Part shown: piece by piece, positions 8,701 to 19,105 of the stretch
Numbering within the stretch: the first letter of the stretch is position 1
How the letters are laid out: each line of letters opens with the position of its first letter
Assembly (NCBI RefSeq): GCF_003045775.1
Contig: NZ_PXNS01000004.1
Coordinates: 467,180 to 531,179, forward strand
DNA: 64,000 nucleotides
Direction: 5' to 3'
Origin: Halomonas litopenaei
GTDB taxonomy: Bacteria; Pseudomonadota; Gammaproteobacteria; Pseudomonadales; Halomonadaceae
Notes under the pieces: model-generated
The model's input: only the letters and a program-made list of their open reading frames with translations
Database searches by the model: none
Told to the model about the DNA's origin: nothing
Made by a program: the position numbers and the translations under genes

Positions 8701-9704
8701 CAGATCACCTTGCCCTTGAAGATGCCGGTGGGGCGCCACACCAGGATGGCGACGAGGATGAAGAAGGGCACCACGATCTTGTACTCGGTGCCGACGAAGG
8801 CCAGGTTACTGGGCAGCGCGAGCCACTCGGGCAGGCTGTCGCTGAAGGGCCGCAGCAGCACCCGCCAGTTGAACACCGCCAGGGTCTCGGCGAAGCCCAC
8901 CACGAAGCCGCCGGCGATGGCGCCGAAGGGGTGGCCGACACCGCCGACGATGGCGGCGGCGAAGATCGGCAGCAGCAGGTGGAAGCTCAAGTCCGGCTTG
9001 AACGTCACGTCCATCGACAGCAGGGTGCCAGCGATGGCGGCCAGGCCACCGACGATCACCCAGGTCACGGCGACGATGGTGTTGGTGTTGATGCCCGACG
9101 CCCGGGCCAGGTCTGGGTTGTCGGACATGGCGCGCATGGCCTTGCCGAGCCGGGTACGCGACAGAAACAGCTGCAGCCCGATCACCGCCACCAGGGTCAG
9201 CACGAACAGATAGATCTGCGGCTCGGTGATCACCACCGGCACCCGGGCGCCCTCGAAGGGCAGCGCCAGGCGGAAGATCTCCTTGCGGTCATCGACGTAC
9301 AGGCTCTGGCCGCCGGTGCCCGAGAACAGCCGGATCAGGCCCTGCAGCATCAGGGTCACGCCGAGGGAGCCGATGACCATCACGATCGGCTTGACGCCGT
9401 GGGCACGCAGCGGCTTGTAGAAGGCCTTGTCGATGCCCACCGCCAGCGCCGCCGTCAGCACCATGGCCAGCGGCAGCATGACGATGGCGGTGGGCACACC
9501 GATGACGTCGCCGGCATGGGGGAACAGCGTCGCCAGCAGCAGCACCATGAAGGCGCCGAAGGTCATCATGTCGGCGTGGGCGAAGTGGGCAAAGCGCATG
9601 ATGCTGAAGACCAGCGTCACGCCCACCGCGCCGATGGCATAGATCGACCCGGTGACGCTGCCGGCGATCAGCACGTTGTTGATGAAGAACACGAATTCGT
9701 TCAA
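8700..9704 (-). CDS. livH: Branched-chain amino acid ABC transporter permease LivH
   Basis: A 334-residue permease, somewhat longer than the 300-residue standard. Typical stretches are GSIYAIGAVGVTLVFSIMRFAHFAHADMM at the N-terminus, the cytoplasmic coupling loop (RTRLGKAMRAMSDNPDLARASGI) and a C-terminal GGVGHPFGAIAGGFVVG. It pairs with LivM to form the transmembrane channel. It starts 28 bases after the livF stop and overlaps livM by one base, so livF, livH and livM are translated from one message. Confidence 0.92.
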   Translation of the reverse strand: MNEFVFFINNVLIAGSVTGSIYAIGAVGVTLVFSIMRFAHFAHADMMTFGAFMVLLLATLFPHAGDVIGVPTAIVMLPLAMVLTAALAVGIDKAFYKPLRAHGVKPIVMVIGSLGVTLMLQGLIRLFSGTGGQSLYVDDRKEIFRLALPFEGARVPVVITEPQIYLFVLTLVAVIGLQLFLSRTRLGKAMRAMSDNPDLARASGINTNTIVAVTWVIVGGLAAIAGTLLSMDVTFKPDLSFHLLLPIFAAAIVGGVGHPFGAIAGGFVVGFAETLAVFNWRVLLRPFSDSLPEWLALPSNLAFVGTEYKIVVPFFILVAILVWRPTGIFKGKVI

Positions 9705-9732
9705 GGCGATATCTCCGCGCTAGGACTCGGCG

Positions 9733-10437
9733 TCAGCCGCCGAGGAAGCTCTTGGCCACGTCAGGATCGGCAAGCAGCGCCTGCCCCGTGTCGGTGAAGC
9801 GGTTCTGGCCGGCGGCCAGCACGAAGCCCTTGTCGGCGATGGCCAGGGCCTGCTTGGCGTTCTGCTCCACCATCAGGATGCCGACGCCGGCGGCGTTGAC
9901 CTCCTTGACCCGGTCGAAGATCTCGTACATGTACTTGGGCGACAGCCCTGCAGTCGGCTCGTCGAGCAGCAGTAGTTCGGGTTCGGCCATCAACGCCCGG
10001 CCCATGGCCACCATCTGGCGCTGGCCACCGGACAGCTCGCCGGCGGGCTGATGACGCTTTTCGTGAAGGGGCGGGAAGAATTCGTAGACCTTGGACAGCA
10101 TGCGTTTCACGTTGCCCGGCTTGAGGAAGGCCCCCATCTCGAGGTTTTCCTTGACCGTCAGGCTGGGAAAGACGTTGTGCTCCTGGGGCACGAAGCCCAT
10201 GCCCAGTTCTACCAGGCGGTTGGTGGGTAGGTTCTGGATCGGTTCACCGCGCAGCAGGATATCGCCCTGGGTCACGTTCAACTGGCCGAAGATGGCCTTG
10301 AGCATGGTCGACTTGCCGGCGCCGTTGGGGCCGACGATGACGCCGATCTGGTCGGCCTCGATGGCCATGTCCACCCCGTTGAGGATGTTCATGCCGCCAT
10401 AGCCGCCGTGCACCTCGCGTGCATCGAGTAGAGGCAT
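9733..10437 (-). CDS. livF: Branched-chain amino acid ABC transporter ATP-binding protein LivF
   Basis: A 234-residue ABC ATPase. Walker A GPNGAGKS is at residues 36-43, the signature LSGGQRQ follows near 135, Walker B LLLLDEPTAGLSP near 155, and the switch His is replaced by the family-typical VEQNAKQAL. Together with LivG it energises uptake through LivHM. It lies 108 bases downstream of livG in the same direction; that gap holds a GC-rich run but no clear terminator. Confidence 0.92.
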   Translation of the reverse strand: MPLLDAREVHGGYGGMNILNGVDMAIEADQIGVIVGPNGAGKSTMLKAIFGQLNVTQGDILLRGEPIQNLPTNRLVELGMGFVPQEHNVFPSLTVKENLEMGAFLKPGNVKRMLSKVYEFFPPLHEKRHQPAGELSGGQRQMVAMGRALMAEPELLLLDEPTAGLSPKYMYEIFDRVKEVNAAGVGILMVEQNAKQALAIADKGFVLAAGQNRFTDTGQALLADPDVAKSFLGG

Positions 10438-10545
10438 AGTCCTGTTCTCTGCATAAGAGCGCCTGTCGCGCCCTGGTTGTTGTTATCGCCGCGCCTGCAA
10501 CGGGAGGGGCCCCCGGGTGGCGCGGTGTCTGTTGCCGGGCCGCTG

Positions 10546-11316
10546 TCAGGCCGCGCCGGCGCCGAAATAGGCTTCGATGACCTCGGGGTTGTTCTGGATC
10601 TCCTCGATGGAGCCCTCGACCATCACCGAGCCCTGGGCCAGCACGATCACCGGATCGCACAGCCTGGCGATCATGTCCATGTCGTGCTCGATGACCAGGA
10701 AGGTGTAGCCGAACTCGCGGTTCATCCGTTCGATATTGCCGATCAGGTCTCCCAGCAGGGTGCGGTTGACCCCGGCGGCGATCTCGTCGAGCAGCACCAC
10801 CCGAGCGTCGGTCATCATGGTGCGGCCGAGCTCCAGAAGCTTCTTCTGGCCACCGGAGAGGTTGCCTGCCAGCTCGTTGCGCACATGATTGAGCCCGATG
10901 AACTCGATCACCTCCTGGGCCCGGCGCTTGACCTCGGCCTCCTGTGCTCGCACCGCCTTCGGCGCGAACCAGGCCTTGGCCAGGGACTCCCCGGGCTGGT
11001 CCGGGGGCACCATCATCAGGTTTTCCAGGGCGGTGAGCTGGGAGAACTCGTGGGCGATCTGGAAGGTGCGCAACAGGCCCTTGTGAAACAGCTCGTTGGC
11101 CGGACGATTGGTGATGTCCTCGCCGTCCAGCAGGATCTGCCCGGAATCCAGCGGCAGGGCGCCTGCGATGATGTTGAACAGGGTCGACTTGCCCGCACCG
11201 TTGGGGCCGATCAGACCGGTGACGGAGCCTTCCTCGACCTGAATCGAACAGTCGTTGATGACGTGAAGGCCGCCGAAGGCCTTGTTGACGTGTCGTACAT
11301 CGATGATGGCTGACAT
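10546..11316 (-). CDS. livG: Branched-chain amino acid ABC transporter ATP-binding protein LivG
   Basis: A 256-residue ABC ATPase and the first gene of livGFHM. Walker A is GPNGAGKST (about 37-45), the signature is LSGGQKK, Walker B is VVLLDEIAAGVN, where Ile replaces the usual Pro after the catalytic Glu (normal for LivG), and the switch region is VIEHDMD. The ATG at 11316 has only a weak purine stretch before it. Directly upstream the leader is an unusual CAACAACG repeat, a candidate Hfq/Crc site, so translation of the operon may be carbon-controlled. Confidence 0.92.
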   Translation of the reverse strand: MSAIIDVRHVNKAFGGLHVINDCSIQVEEGSVTGLIGPNGAGKSTLFNIIAGALPLDSGQILLDGEDITNRPANELFHKGLLRTFQIAHEFSQLTALENLMMVPPDQPGESLAKAWFAPKAVRAQEAEVKRRAQEVIEFIGLNHVRNELAGNLSGGQKKLLELGRTMMTDARVVLLDEIAAGVNRTLLGDLIGNIERMNREFGYTFLVIEHDMDMIARLCDPVIVLAQGSVMVEGSIEEIQNNPEVIEAYFGAGAA

Positions 11317-11336
11317 CTTGGGTCCCGCCGTGTTGT

Positions 11337-11390
11337 CTATTGTCGTTGTTGCGTTGTTGCGTTGTTGCGTTGGTGTTGTTGGTGTCGTTG
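11337..11390 (-). promoter_or_regulatory. CA-rich leader with repeated CAACAACG, candidate Hfq/Crc site of livG
   Basis: Read on the minus strand, the leader contains three consecutive CAACAACG units, then ACAATAGACAACA, ending about 20 bases before the livG start. It resembles the CA motifs (AAnAAnAA) bound by Hfq/Crc in pseudomonads and also the CA-rich targets of GcvB-type RNAs in enterics. The motif match is partial (AACAACGA rather than AACAACAA), but the density is high and the position is right for blocking ribosome loading. Confidence 0.45.
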
Positions 11391-11421
11391 CGGTCTTGAT
11401 TGTCGGGCTTCCCGACGTCCC

Positions 11422-12867
11422 TCAGCCGCTGGCGGCGTGCTGCTCGGCCATCAGCCGGTAGGCGGCGAAGGCGCCTACCAGTACGCAGGCACCGATGGTC
11501 GGCAGCCAGTAGCCCTGGACATAGGGCAGGGCACGCAGAAAGACGAAGGCGACCCCGGTCGGCGCGATGAAGCGCACCAGAAACCGCCACAGCCTGAGCC
11601 AGCTGGAGCGGGTGTGCATTTCCTTCATCGATTCGGACTGGGTCAGCGACCAGCCGGCGAACAGCGCCACCAGCAGACCGCACAGGGGCAGCGTGATGTG
11701 GGTCACCAGTTCCAGCACGGCGAAGGCGCTGCGACCGAACACGTCATGCACGGGGCTGGCCTCGGCCCAGACGTTGAAACTTGCCACCGTGGCGAGCCCC
11801 AGCCCCCAGGCCAGCACCGACACCAGGGCCACCGCCAGTACGCGACTGAGGTCGAAGCGCTCGACCAGATAGGCCGCGACCGGCTCGATCAGCGAGATCG
11901 CCGAGCTGATCGCGGCCCCCAGTACCAGCACGAAGAAGATGGCGCCGACCAGCGAGCCTGAAGGCATCACCGAGAATGCCAGCGGCAGTGACACGAACAT
12001 CAGCCCCGGCCCTTCGTCGGCGGCAAGTCCTGCGCCGAACACCAGGGCGAAGATCGCCAGCCCCGCGATTACCGCCACCAGGGTGTCGATCAGGGCGATG
12101 GCGAAGGCGGTCAGCGTCAGCGAGGTCTCGCTGGGCATGTAGGCGCCATAGGCCATGATCGCGCCCATCCCCAGACTCAGCGTGAAGAACGACTGCCCCA
12201 TCGCCTCGAGCCAGCCTTCCAGGCTCAACTCGGACAGCGAGAAGGACAGCATGAAGCGACTGGCTGCCGCCATGTCGCCGCTGGTCGCGGCGTAGAACAG
12301 CACCACCAGCAGAATGACCAGCAGGGTCGGCATCAGGATGCGCAGGGCGCTCTCCAGCCCACGATGGACACCCCGGGCGACGATGTAGGCGCAGATGGCG
12401 AGAAACAGCGTGTGGTAGAGCGTCAGCTTCAGCGGCGAGGCGATCAGGTTGGCAAAGTTGTCGGCCAGCATGGCGGCGTCGGCGTCGCGCAGTGACCCGG
12501 TCAGCATCTCGCCAAGATAGTGCAGCGCCCAGCCGCTGATCACCGAGTAGAAGCTCAGGATCAGCAGCGCGGACAGGCCACCGAGCCAGCCGATGGTCTC
12601 CCAGGCGCGGGAGGTGCGATGACAACGGGTGAGAAAGCGCATGCCCATGATCGGGCAGCGCCGGCTGTTGCGCCCAAGCATGATCTCGGCGATCAAAATC
12701 GGGATGCCGACGGCAAAGACGCACAGCACGTAGACCAGCAGAAAGGCGCCACCACCGTGCTCGCCGGCCAGGTAGGGAAAGCGCCAGAGGTTACCCAGGC
12801 CCACCGCCGAGCCGACCGCGGCCAGCAGGAAGGTGCCTTTGTGGGTCCAGATGTTATCGCTGCTCAT
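11422..12867 (-). CDS. Sodium:neurotransmitter symporter family (NSS/SNF) transporter
   Basis: A 481-residue Na+-coupled transporter, probably for an amino acid or related amine. The first helix carries the NSS signature (VGSAVGLGNLWRFPYLAGEHGGGAF), including the unwound Gly-rich segment that binds Na+ and substrate. About eleven to twelve hydrophobic segments follow. The ATG at 12867 has GGAAG six bases upstream and produces the short polar N-terminus MSSDNIWTHKGTF usual for bacterial members. It lies upstream of livG in the same direction, with about 105 bases between them that include the CA-rich leader, so it could be co-transcribed with the liv genes. Confidence 0.9.
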   Translation of the reverse strand: MSSDNIWTHKGTFLLAAVGSAVGLGNLWRFPYLAGEHGGGAFLLVYVLCVFAVGIPILIAEIMLGRNSRRCPIMGMRFLTRCHRTSRAWETIGWLGGLSALLILSFYSVISGWALHYLGEMLTGSLRDADAAMLADNFANLIASPLKLTLYHTLFLAICAYIVARGVHRGLESALRILMPTLLVILLVVLFYAATSGDMAAASRFMLSFSLSELSLEGWLEAMGQSFFTLSLGMGAIMAYGAYMPSETSLTLTAFAIALIDTLVAVIAGLAIFALVFGAGLAADEGPGLMFVSLPLAFSVMPSGSLVGAIFFVLVLGAAISSAISLIEPVAAYLVERFDLSRVLAVALVSVLAWGLGLATVASFNVWAEASPVHDVFGRSAFAVLELVTHITLPLCGLLVALFAGWSLTQSESMKEMHTRSSWLRLWRFLVRFIAPTGVAFVFLRALPYVQGYWLPTIGACVLVGAFAAYRLMAEQHAASG

Positions 12868-13037
12868 GGGGCTTCCGTCGACATGTCGGCGTCGAGACGC
12901 GGTAATGGCTGACCGGGCCGAGGCCCGGTCTGACATGTCAACTTTGCGATACAACCATGGCGCCTGACTAGGGGCGATGCGTTTAGCAGGCGTTGGCGGG
13001 ACGGGTTTCCGTCACTGGCGGGTTCTGGAACTCGTCG

Positions 13038-13343
13038 TCAGCTGCTGGTGTGGGGAGCCAGGGCGCGGTGATCGTCGCCAAGACGCACGGTATCGCCGAT
13101 CGACAGGTCGCCGATGTTCTTGGTGCGCTCGCCTGTGCGCACGGAGATCAGGGCGACCACGTCGCCGATGCTGGCGGTGTCGTCGTCGACCCTGGCTTCC
13201 ACCCTGACCCTGACCGAATAGCCATGGTAGCGGCCGGCGATGATACTGCCGACGTGGGCGGTGGGGTATTCGTCGGGCTTGTCGGCGAAGTAGCGCTGAA
13301 CGCTGTCAGCGCCGGGATCATCCCATTCGACGTGCTTGTGCAT
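13038..13343 (-). CDS. Hypothetical protein, 101 residues
   Basis: A small soluble protein with a strong ribosome binding site (AAGGAGA, about eight bases before the ATG at 13343). It begins MHKHVEWDD and has an acidic, beta-rich central part (YHGYSVRVRVEARVDDDTASIGDVVALISV) that looks like a small barrel or a repeat of strand-turn-strand units (NIGDLSIGDTVRL). No signal peptide or membrane segment. I do not recognise the family. It is transcribed toward the NSS symporter 170 bases away. Confidence 0.6.
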   Translation of the reverse strand: MHKHVEWDDPGADSVQRYFADKPDEYPTAHVGSIIAGRYHGYSVRVRVEARVDDDTASIGDVVALISVRTGERTKNIGDLSIGDTVRLGDDHRALAPHTSS

Positions 13344-13545
13344 TCGCGTATCTCCTTGTTCGCGAAGGATGACGGTGCCCCATTAGCATAGACTGCAACT
13401 AGGGCGGTCGCCGTCTTCACCCCTAACGGTTATCAGTCTGCATCAATTGTGGCAGCGCTCGGCCCGGAAAGTTCCACTGAAGTCGCGCCATGGCCGCGCC
13501 TGGGCCTCGCCAAGCAGACGACAATGCCCGACGGCCACAAACGAC

Positions 13546-13670
13546 GACGCCCGCCATGAAGAGCCGGGCATCGCTAGAGAGGCCGCAAACAACGATGTCC
13601 GCCATGAAGAGCCGGGCATCGATATTGTCTATACCGCAAAACAACGATGCCCACCAGGAGGCGGGCATCG
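13546..13670 (-). terminator. Three tandem terminator-like hairpins after typA
   Basis: Three copies of a similar unit lie at 13645-13670, 13594-13620 and 13546-13572. Each has a GATGCCC-type stem closed by GGGCATC, and on the minus strand each is followed by a T-rich GTTGTTTTGCGG, GTTGTTTGCGG or GTCGTTTGTGG. The two distal copies share CTCTTCATGGCGG in the loop, while the proximal one has a different loop. The first copy starts 22 bases after the typA stop. This looks like a terminator that was duplicated twice. Confidence 0.7.
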
Positions 13671-13691
13671 ATGAAGCGAGAAACGCAGCGC

Positions 13692-15518
<1,827 letters not shown>

Positions 15519-15549
15519 GACGGGATCCTGCTGGAAAAAGTGGGGCAGC

Positions 15550-15555
15550 ATTATA
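15550..15555 (-). promoter_or_regulatory. Perfect -10 hexamer upstream of typA
   Basis: TATAAT on the minus strand lies about 32 bases before the GTG start. The -35 is poor (GTCGTT or TGGTCG at 16-17 bases), so this is a suggestion only. Confidence 0.4.
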
Positions 15556-15684
15556 GGGCCTGGGCGATGACAACGACCAGCCTTGTTGGCGCCAATCTCG
15601 GCATCGATCCTCAAGATGCTGAACTATCAAGCACCTGCGAGGCGAAAAAAGTAGGCGAAATCGGCAGAAAGGACGATCTGACGC

Positions 15685-16215
15685 TCAGGCGCGCTGCACG
15701 ACCATCTTGGCGCGACAGGCCTTGAGGCGAGTGGCGAGGTCCTCTACCGCGCTCAAGTCCAGCGACGGGTCGAAGCCTCCCAGTCGATCGAACCAGGTAC
15801 GTTCGACGCCCAGGGCCCGGGTCGGAGTACGTCGCAGCAGGCTGAGCAGCGATAGCGGACAGGGACGAGCGGGTCGTACCACCGGGCGCGAATCATCGCA
15901 GGCGGCTGCCATCATTCGCTCGACCCAGTGGGTGTCCAGAGGGCCGAGGCAGAAGCCGAGCATGCGTCCGTTGCTGTGGGAGGCGGCCAGGTTGAGGCGC
16001 CGCCCCATGGGCGCGGGCCGGCTGCGCACCTGGCGATAGCCGACGACGGCGTGTTCGCCCGGTTCGCCCAGTAGTGGTGGCGCCATATCGCCATCGTCGA
16101 TGACGAGGATCTCGCCTCTTCCCTGGAAGAGGGCGACCTGCTGGCGTGCTTCCGCGAGCCGGCGAGGCAGTTCCTTGCCGGTAAGTCGGACATCAATGAT
16201 CAAGCTGATTTTCAC
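15685..16215 (-). CDS. Glycosyltransferase family 2-like protein (short)
   Basis: A 176-residue protein starting at GTG 16215, chosen because GGAG lies seven bases upstream. The N-terminus (VKISLIIDVRLTGKELPRRL, then EILVIDDGD) resembles the first Rossmann-type strands of GT-A glycosyltransferases, with IDDGD in the place of the usual VDDGS. The C-terminal segment WFDRLGGFDPSLDLSAVEDLATRL resembles the acceptor-side GGFDE...ED.ELxxR motif. The part between is shorter than in full enzymes and no clear metal-binding DxD is seen, so it may be a compact or degenerate member. It is divergent from glnA across the NtrC-site region. Confidence 0.6.
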   Translation of the reverse strand: MKISLIIDVRLTGKELPRRLAEARQQVALFQGRGEILVIDDGDMAPPLLGEPGEHAVVGYRQVRSRPAPMGRRLNLAASHSNGRMLGFCLGPLDTHWVERMMAAACDDSRPVVRPARPCPLSLLSLLRRTPTRALGVERTWFDRLGGFDPSLDLSAVEDLATRLKACRAKMVVQRA

Positions 16216-16361
16216 GACGACACTCCGAGGAGGGTGACGCCGGCCGGCAGGGGAGGCGGTCGGAGTCGAACGTAATAAAGTGTATCTTTGCGTTGCGAAA
16301 GGTTCCAGCGCCCACTGACACCTCACGATCGGCCCGGCAGAGTTTATAGATCCTGTCACAA

Positions 16362-16378
16362 AGGTCCAAAGTGGTGCA
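16362..16378 (+). promoter_or_regulatory. NtrC-binding site 1 upstream of glnA (one good half)
   Basis: The right half GGTGCA is perfect and the left half is degenerate in the 17-bp TGCACCAAAATGGTGCA-type palindrome. Its centre lies exactly 30 bp from that of the next site, about three helical turns, so both would face the same side of DNA. Confidence 0.5.
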
Positions 16379-16391
16379 TCGCAGCCTTTGT

Positions 16392-16408
16392 TGCACTCTT
16401 GTGGTGCA
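16392..16408 (+). promoter_or_regulatory. NtrC-binding site 2 upstream of glnA
   Basis: TGCACTCTTGTGGTGCA matches the NtrC consensus palindrome in 11 of the 12 outer positions. It lies about 140 bp upstream of the sigma-54 promoter at 16530, a usual enhancer distance. Confidence 0.75.
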
Positions 16409-16529
16409 TTAGGCGGCGACTCCTGTAGACGGTGGGCCTTTGTGCCCTAAGCTGGCGCAAAGGGCCTGTTTGGATAAAAAAGATGTGAAACAATGGGTTG
16501 AGATTTTTTTGGTCGATGCTGGTGCAATG

Positions 16530-16546
16530 CTGGCACGCAATCTGCA
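16530..16546 (+). promoter_or_regulatory. Sigma-54 promoter of glnA
   Basis: CTGGCACGCAATCTGCA matches the consensus YTGGCACGRNNNTTGCW with GG and GC exactly ten bases apart. The predicted start is near 16557, leaving a leader of about 170 bases before the glnA ATG at 16730. With the two NtrC sites upstream, this is a nitrogen-controlled promoter. Confidence 0.85.
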
Positions 16547-16729
16547 TTGTGGTTGGCAGTGTCATCGTGTCGCGCACGTTGCCATGGGCAGTGTCCCGGG
16601 AGCGTGCTACAAAGGATCCCGGTACCCCTTTTGTTCCCTGGATCATCCCCCGTTTCAAACCGGTGACATGGGATTGGCGCCGTTGCGCAACGCTCGAGTC
16701 ACGAGACAAGTTCCACTCTGGAGGACCAC

Positions 16730-18136
16730 ATGTCAGACAAGACCCTCGCCCTGATCAACGAACATGATGTGAAGTGGGTTGACCTGCGCTTCACCGATAC
16801 CCGCGGTAAAGAGCAGCACGTCACCATTCCGGCCGCCGAGGTCGACGAAGAGTTCTTCGAGAATGGCCAGATGTTCGATGGTTCCTCCATCAACGGCTGG
16901 AAGGGCATCAACGAGTCCGACATGATCCTGCGTCCGGAGGACGGCACCGGCTTCCTCGACCCCTTCACCGAAGACGCGACCCTGATCCTGCGTTGCGACA
17001 TCATCGAGCCGGCCACCATGCAGGGCTACGAGCGGGATCCGCGCTCCATCGCCAAGCGCGCCGAGGCCTTCCTGCAGTCCTCTGGCCTGGGCGACACCGC
17101 CTTCTTCGGCCCCGAGCCCGAGTTCTTCATCTTCGACGAGGTGCACTGGAAGGCCGATATCGAAGGCGCCATGTACAAGATCAGCTCCGAAGAGGGTGCC
17201 TGGTCCACCGACCGCGCCGTCGAAGGTGGCAACCTCGGTCACCGTCCGCGGGTCAAGGGCGGCTACTTCCCGGTTCCGCCGGTGGACAGCTTCCATGACA
17301 TGCGCGGTGCCATGTGCAACACCCTCGAGGCCATCGGTCAGAAGGTCGAGGTGCACCACCACGAGGTGTCCAACGCCGGCCAGAACGAGATCGGTGTTGC
17401 CTTCAACACCCTGGTCAAGAAGGCCGACGAAGTTCAGGAAATGAAGTACGTGATCCACAATGTGGCTCACGCCTACGGCAAGACCGCCACCTTCATGCCC
17501 AAGCCGCTGGTCGGCGACAACGGCAGCGGCATGCACGTCCACCAGTCATTCTGGAAGGACGGCCAGAACCAGTTTGCCGGTGACGAGTACGCCGGTCTGT
17601 CTGAAATGGCGCTTTACTACATCGGCGGTATCATCAAGCACGCCCGCGCCCTGAACGCCTTCACCAACGCTTCTACCAACTCCTACAAGCGTCTGGTGCC
17701 GGGCTTCGAAGCGCCGGTCATGCTGGCCTACAGCGCCCGTAACCGTTCTGCTTCCATCCGTATCCCGTACACCGCAAGCCCGAAGGGCAAGCGTGTCGAG
17801 GCGCGTTTCCCCGACCCGACCGCCAACCCCTACCTGTGCTTCGCGGCGATGCTGATGGCCGGTATCGACGGCATCAAGAACAAGATCCACCCCGGCGACG
17901 CCATGGACAAGAACCTCTATGACCTGCCGCCGGAAGAAGGCAAGGCCATCCCGACCGTGGCCGAGAGCCTCGACCAGGCGCTGGCAGCCCTCGACGAGGA
18001 CCGCAGCTTCCTGACCGAAGGTGGCGTCTTCACCGACGACATGATCGACGCTTACATCGAGCTCAAGAACGAGGACGTCGAGCGCCTGCGCATGGCGACC
18101 CACCCGATCGAGTTCGACATGTACTACAGCTGCTGA
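16730..18136 (+). CDS. glnA: Glutamine synthetase, type I
   Basis: A 468-residue enzyme that condenses ammonia and glutamate using ATP, the main nitrogen-assimilation step; a cytoplasmic dodecamer. Visible signatures are FDGSSINGW, the ATP-binding [16 protein letters not shown], and NRSASIRIP. Tyr397 in NLYDLPPE is the residue adenylylated by GlnE, so post-translational control is expected. Length is exactly that of the E. coli enzyme. GGAGG lies just upstream of ATG 16730. It is expressed from a sigma-54 promoter with NtrC sites and followed by a strong terminator, so it is separated from ntrBC. Confidence 0.97.
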   Translation: MSDKTLALINEHDVKWVDLRFTDTRGKEQHVTIPAAEVDEEFFENGQMFDGSSINGWKGINESDMILRPEDGTGFLDPFTEDATLILRCDIIEPATMQGYERDPRSIAKRAEAFLQSSGLGDTAFFGPEPEFFIFDEVHWKADIEGAMYKISSEEGAWSTDRAVEGGNLGHRPRVKGGYFPVPPVDSFHDMRGAMCNTLEAIGQKVEVHHHEVSNAGQNEIGVAFNTLVKKADEVQEMKYVIHNVAHAYGKTATFMPKPLVGDNGSGMHVHQSFWKDGQNQFAGDEYAGLSEMALYYIGGIIKHARALNAFTNASTNSYKRLVPGFEAPVMLAYSARNRSASIRIPYTASPKGKRVEARFPDPTANPYLCFAAMLMAGIDGIKNKIHPGDAMDKNLYDLPPEEGKAIPTVAESLDQALAALDEDRSFLTEGGVFTDDMIDAYIELKNEDVERLRMATHPIEFDMYYSC

Positions 18137-18161
18137 TCGGCATAGCGCCTCGTGCGTTCCG

Positions 18162-18196
18162 TCGGCCCCGCGATGATCGCGGGGCCGATTTTTTTT
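18162..18196 (+). terminator. Rho-independent terminator of glnA
   Basis: TCGGCCCCGCG pairs with CGCGGGGCCGA around a short loop, directly followed by eight Ts. A textbook terminator. Confidence 0.92.
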
Positions 18197-18288
18197 GCGC
18201 GGGCCTTGCGCCTGGGCAAGGGATCCCCTTGGCGCGGGTCGTGGCTGACGTCATCCTCGTCAGGGGAAGGTCGGCGAGGGCAATCACG

Positions 18289-18942
18289 ATGATGCAGCGG
18301 TGGACGCGCAGGGCAGGCCGGGAGAGGGGCGAGAGCGCTCCCTCGTCGCCGAGTCGACCGTCACTGATGGCCATTGCCTTGCTGGCAGCGTCCGGGCTGG
18401 CGTTGCCGGTGGCAGAAACCGTGCCGGCGAGCACCATCTATCGCAGTGTCGGTCCCGACGGCGTCGTGCGCTACAGCGATACGCCCTCGGTCGGCGCCCG
18501 CGCGCTGGCACCGCCGCCGTTGTCCAGCGCCCCTGCGCTGGATGTGGCGGCGCCCTCCAGGCCGACGGCGCCTTCAGTAGCAGGCCCGGATAGCGACGCC
18601 GATGTCTTCCAGCCCCACGATGTCCTGGCCATCGCCTCTCCGGCGGATGGCAGCGTGTTGCCCACGGGGGCCGGGGGAAGATTGAAGGTGCTGGCCGCGA
18701 TCAGCCCGCCTCCGGCGACGGGGGATCGCCTCGGCCTGGAGGTCGACGGTGTGCTCGCCACCAGCGTCACCGGCATCGGCCCACTGTGGCTCACCAATCT
18801 GGAGCGTGGCGAGCATCGCCTGGGCCTGGTGGTGCTGGCCCCGTCGGGAGAGGTGCGTCAACGCAGTGCCGATATCGTCATCCACGTACAGCGCGCAAGC
18901 CGCCTGCTTCCCGCCAACCCCCTTCGTCCTGCGCCGCCTTGA
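18289..18942 (+). CDS. DUF4124 domain-containing protein
   Basis: A 217-residue envelope protein. A signal sequence or membrane anchor (LMAIALLAASGLALPVAE) follows a basic N-terminal stretch. Then comes a DUF4124 module, recognisable by STIYRSVGPDGVVRYSDTPS around residues 50-70, and a C-terminal Ig-like beta domain (SPADGSVLPTGAGG, GEHRLGLVVLAPSGEV). The start at 18289 has GAGGG eight bases upstream. Genes of this kind are often found between glnA and ntrB in related bacteria. Its role is unknown. Confidence 0.75.
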   Translation: MMQRWTRRAGRERGESAPSSPSRPSLMAIALLAASGLALPVAETVPASTIYRSVGPDGVVRYSDTPSVGARALAPPPLSSAPALDVAAPSRPTAPSVAGPDSDADVFQPHDVLAIASPADGSVLPTGAGGRLKVLAAISPPPATGDRLGLEVDGVLATSVTGIGPLWLTNLERGEHRLGLVVLAPSGEVRQRSADIVIHVQRASRLLPANPLRPAPP

Positions 18943-18991
18943 CCCGCGATCTGCGGGCCTTGTGCGGACAGTGATCCAGGCGAGACTGCCC

Positions 18992-19021
18992 TGCACCAGG
19001 TTGGTGCACTAAAATGGTGCG
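18992..19021 (+). promoter_or_regulatory. Overlapping NtrC-binding sites upstream of ntrBC
   Basis: TGCACCAGGTTGGTGCA at 18992-19008 is a perfect inverted repeat of the NtrC consensus. A second copy, TGCACTAAAATGGTGCG, begins at 19005 and shares four bases with it. Together they lie about 100 bp upstream of the sigma-54 promoter at 19106. Confidence 0.85.
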
Positions 19022-19105
19022 TAGGTGCGCCGACGGTGACCCGCCTCCTCGACAAAAGCACCGTCCTGGCGCCTGCGCGGCGGGAGTGTGCCACTGGCAC
19101 CAAGG

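Noticed and set aside
11337..11400. Possible CRISPR or microsatellite
   Set aside because: Units are only 8 bases without spacers, and the region is a gene leader; it fits a CA-rich regulatory leader better.
13423..13668. 81-codon minus-strand frame with internal repeats (DARLFMA)
   Set aside because: The repeat is caused by the three tandem terminator hairpins; it has no ribosome binding site.
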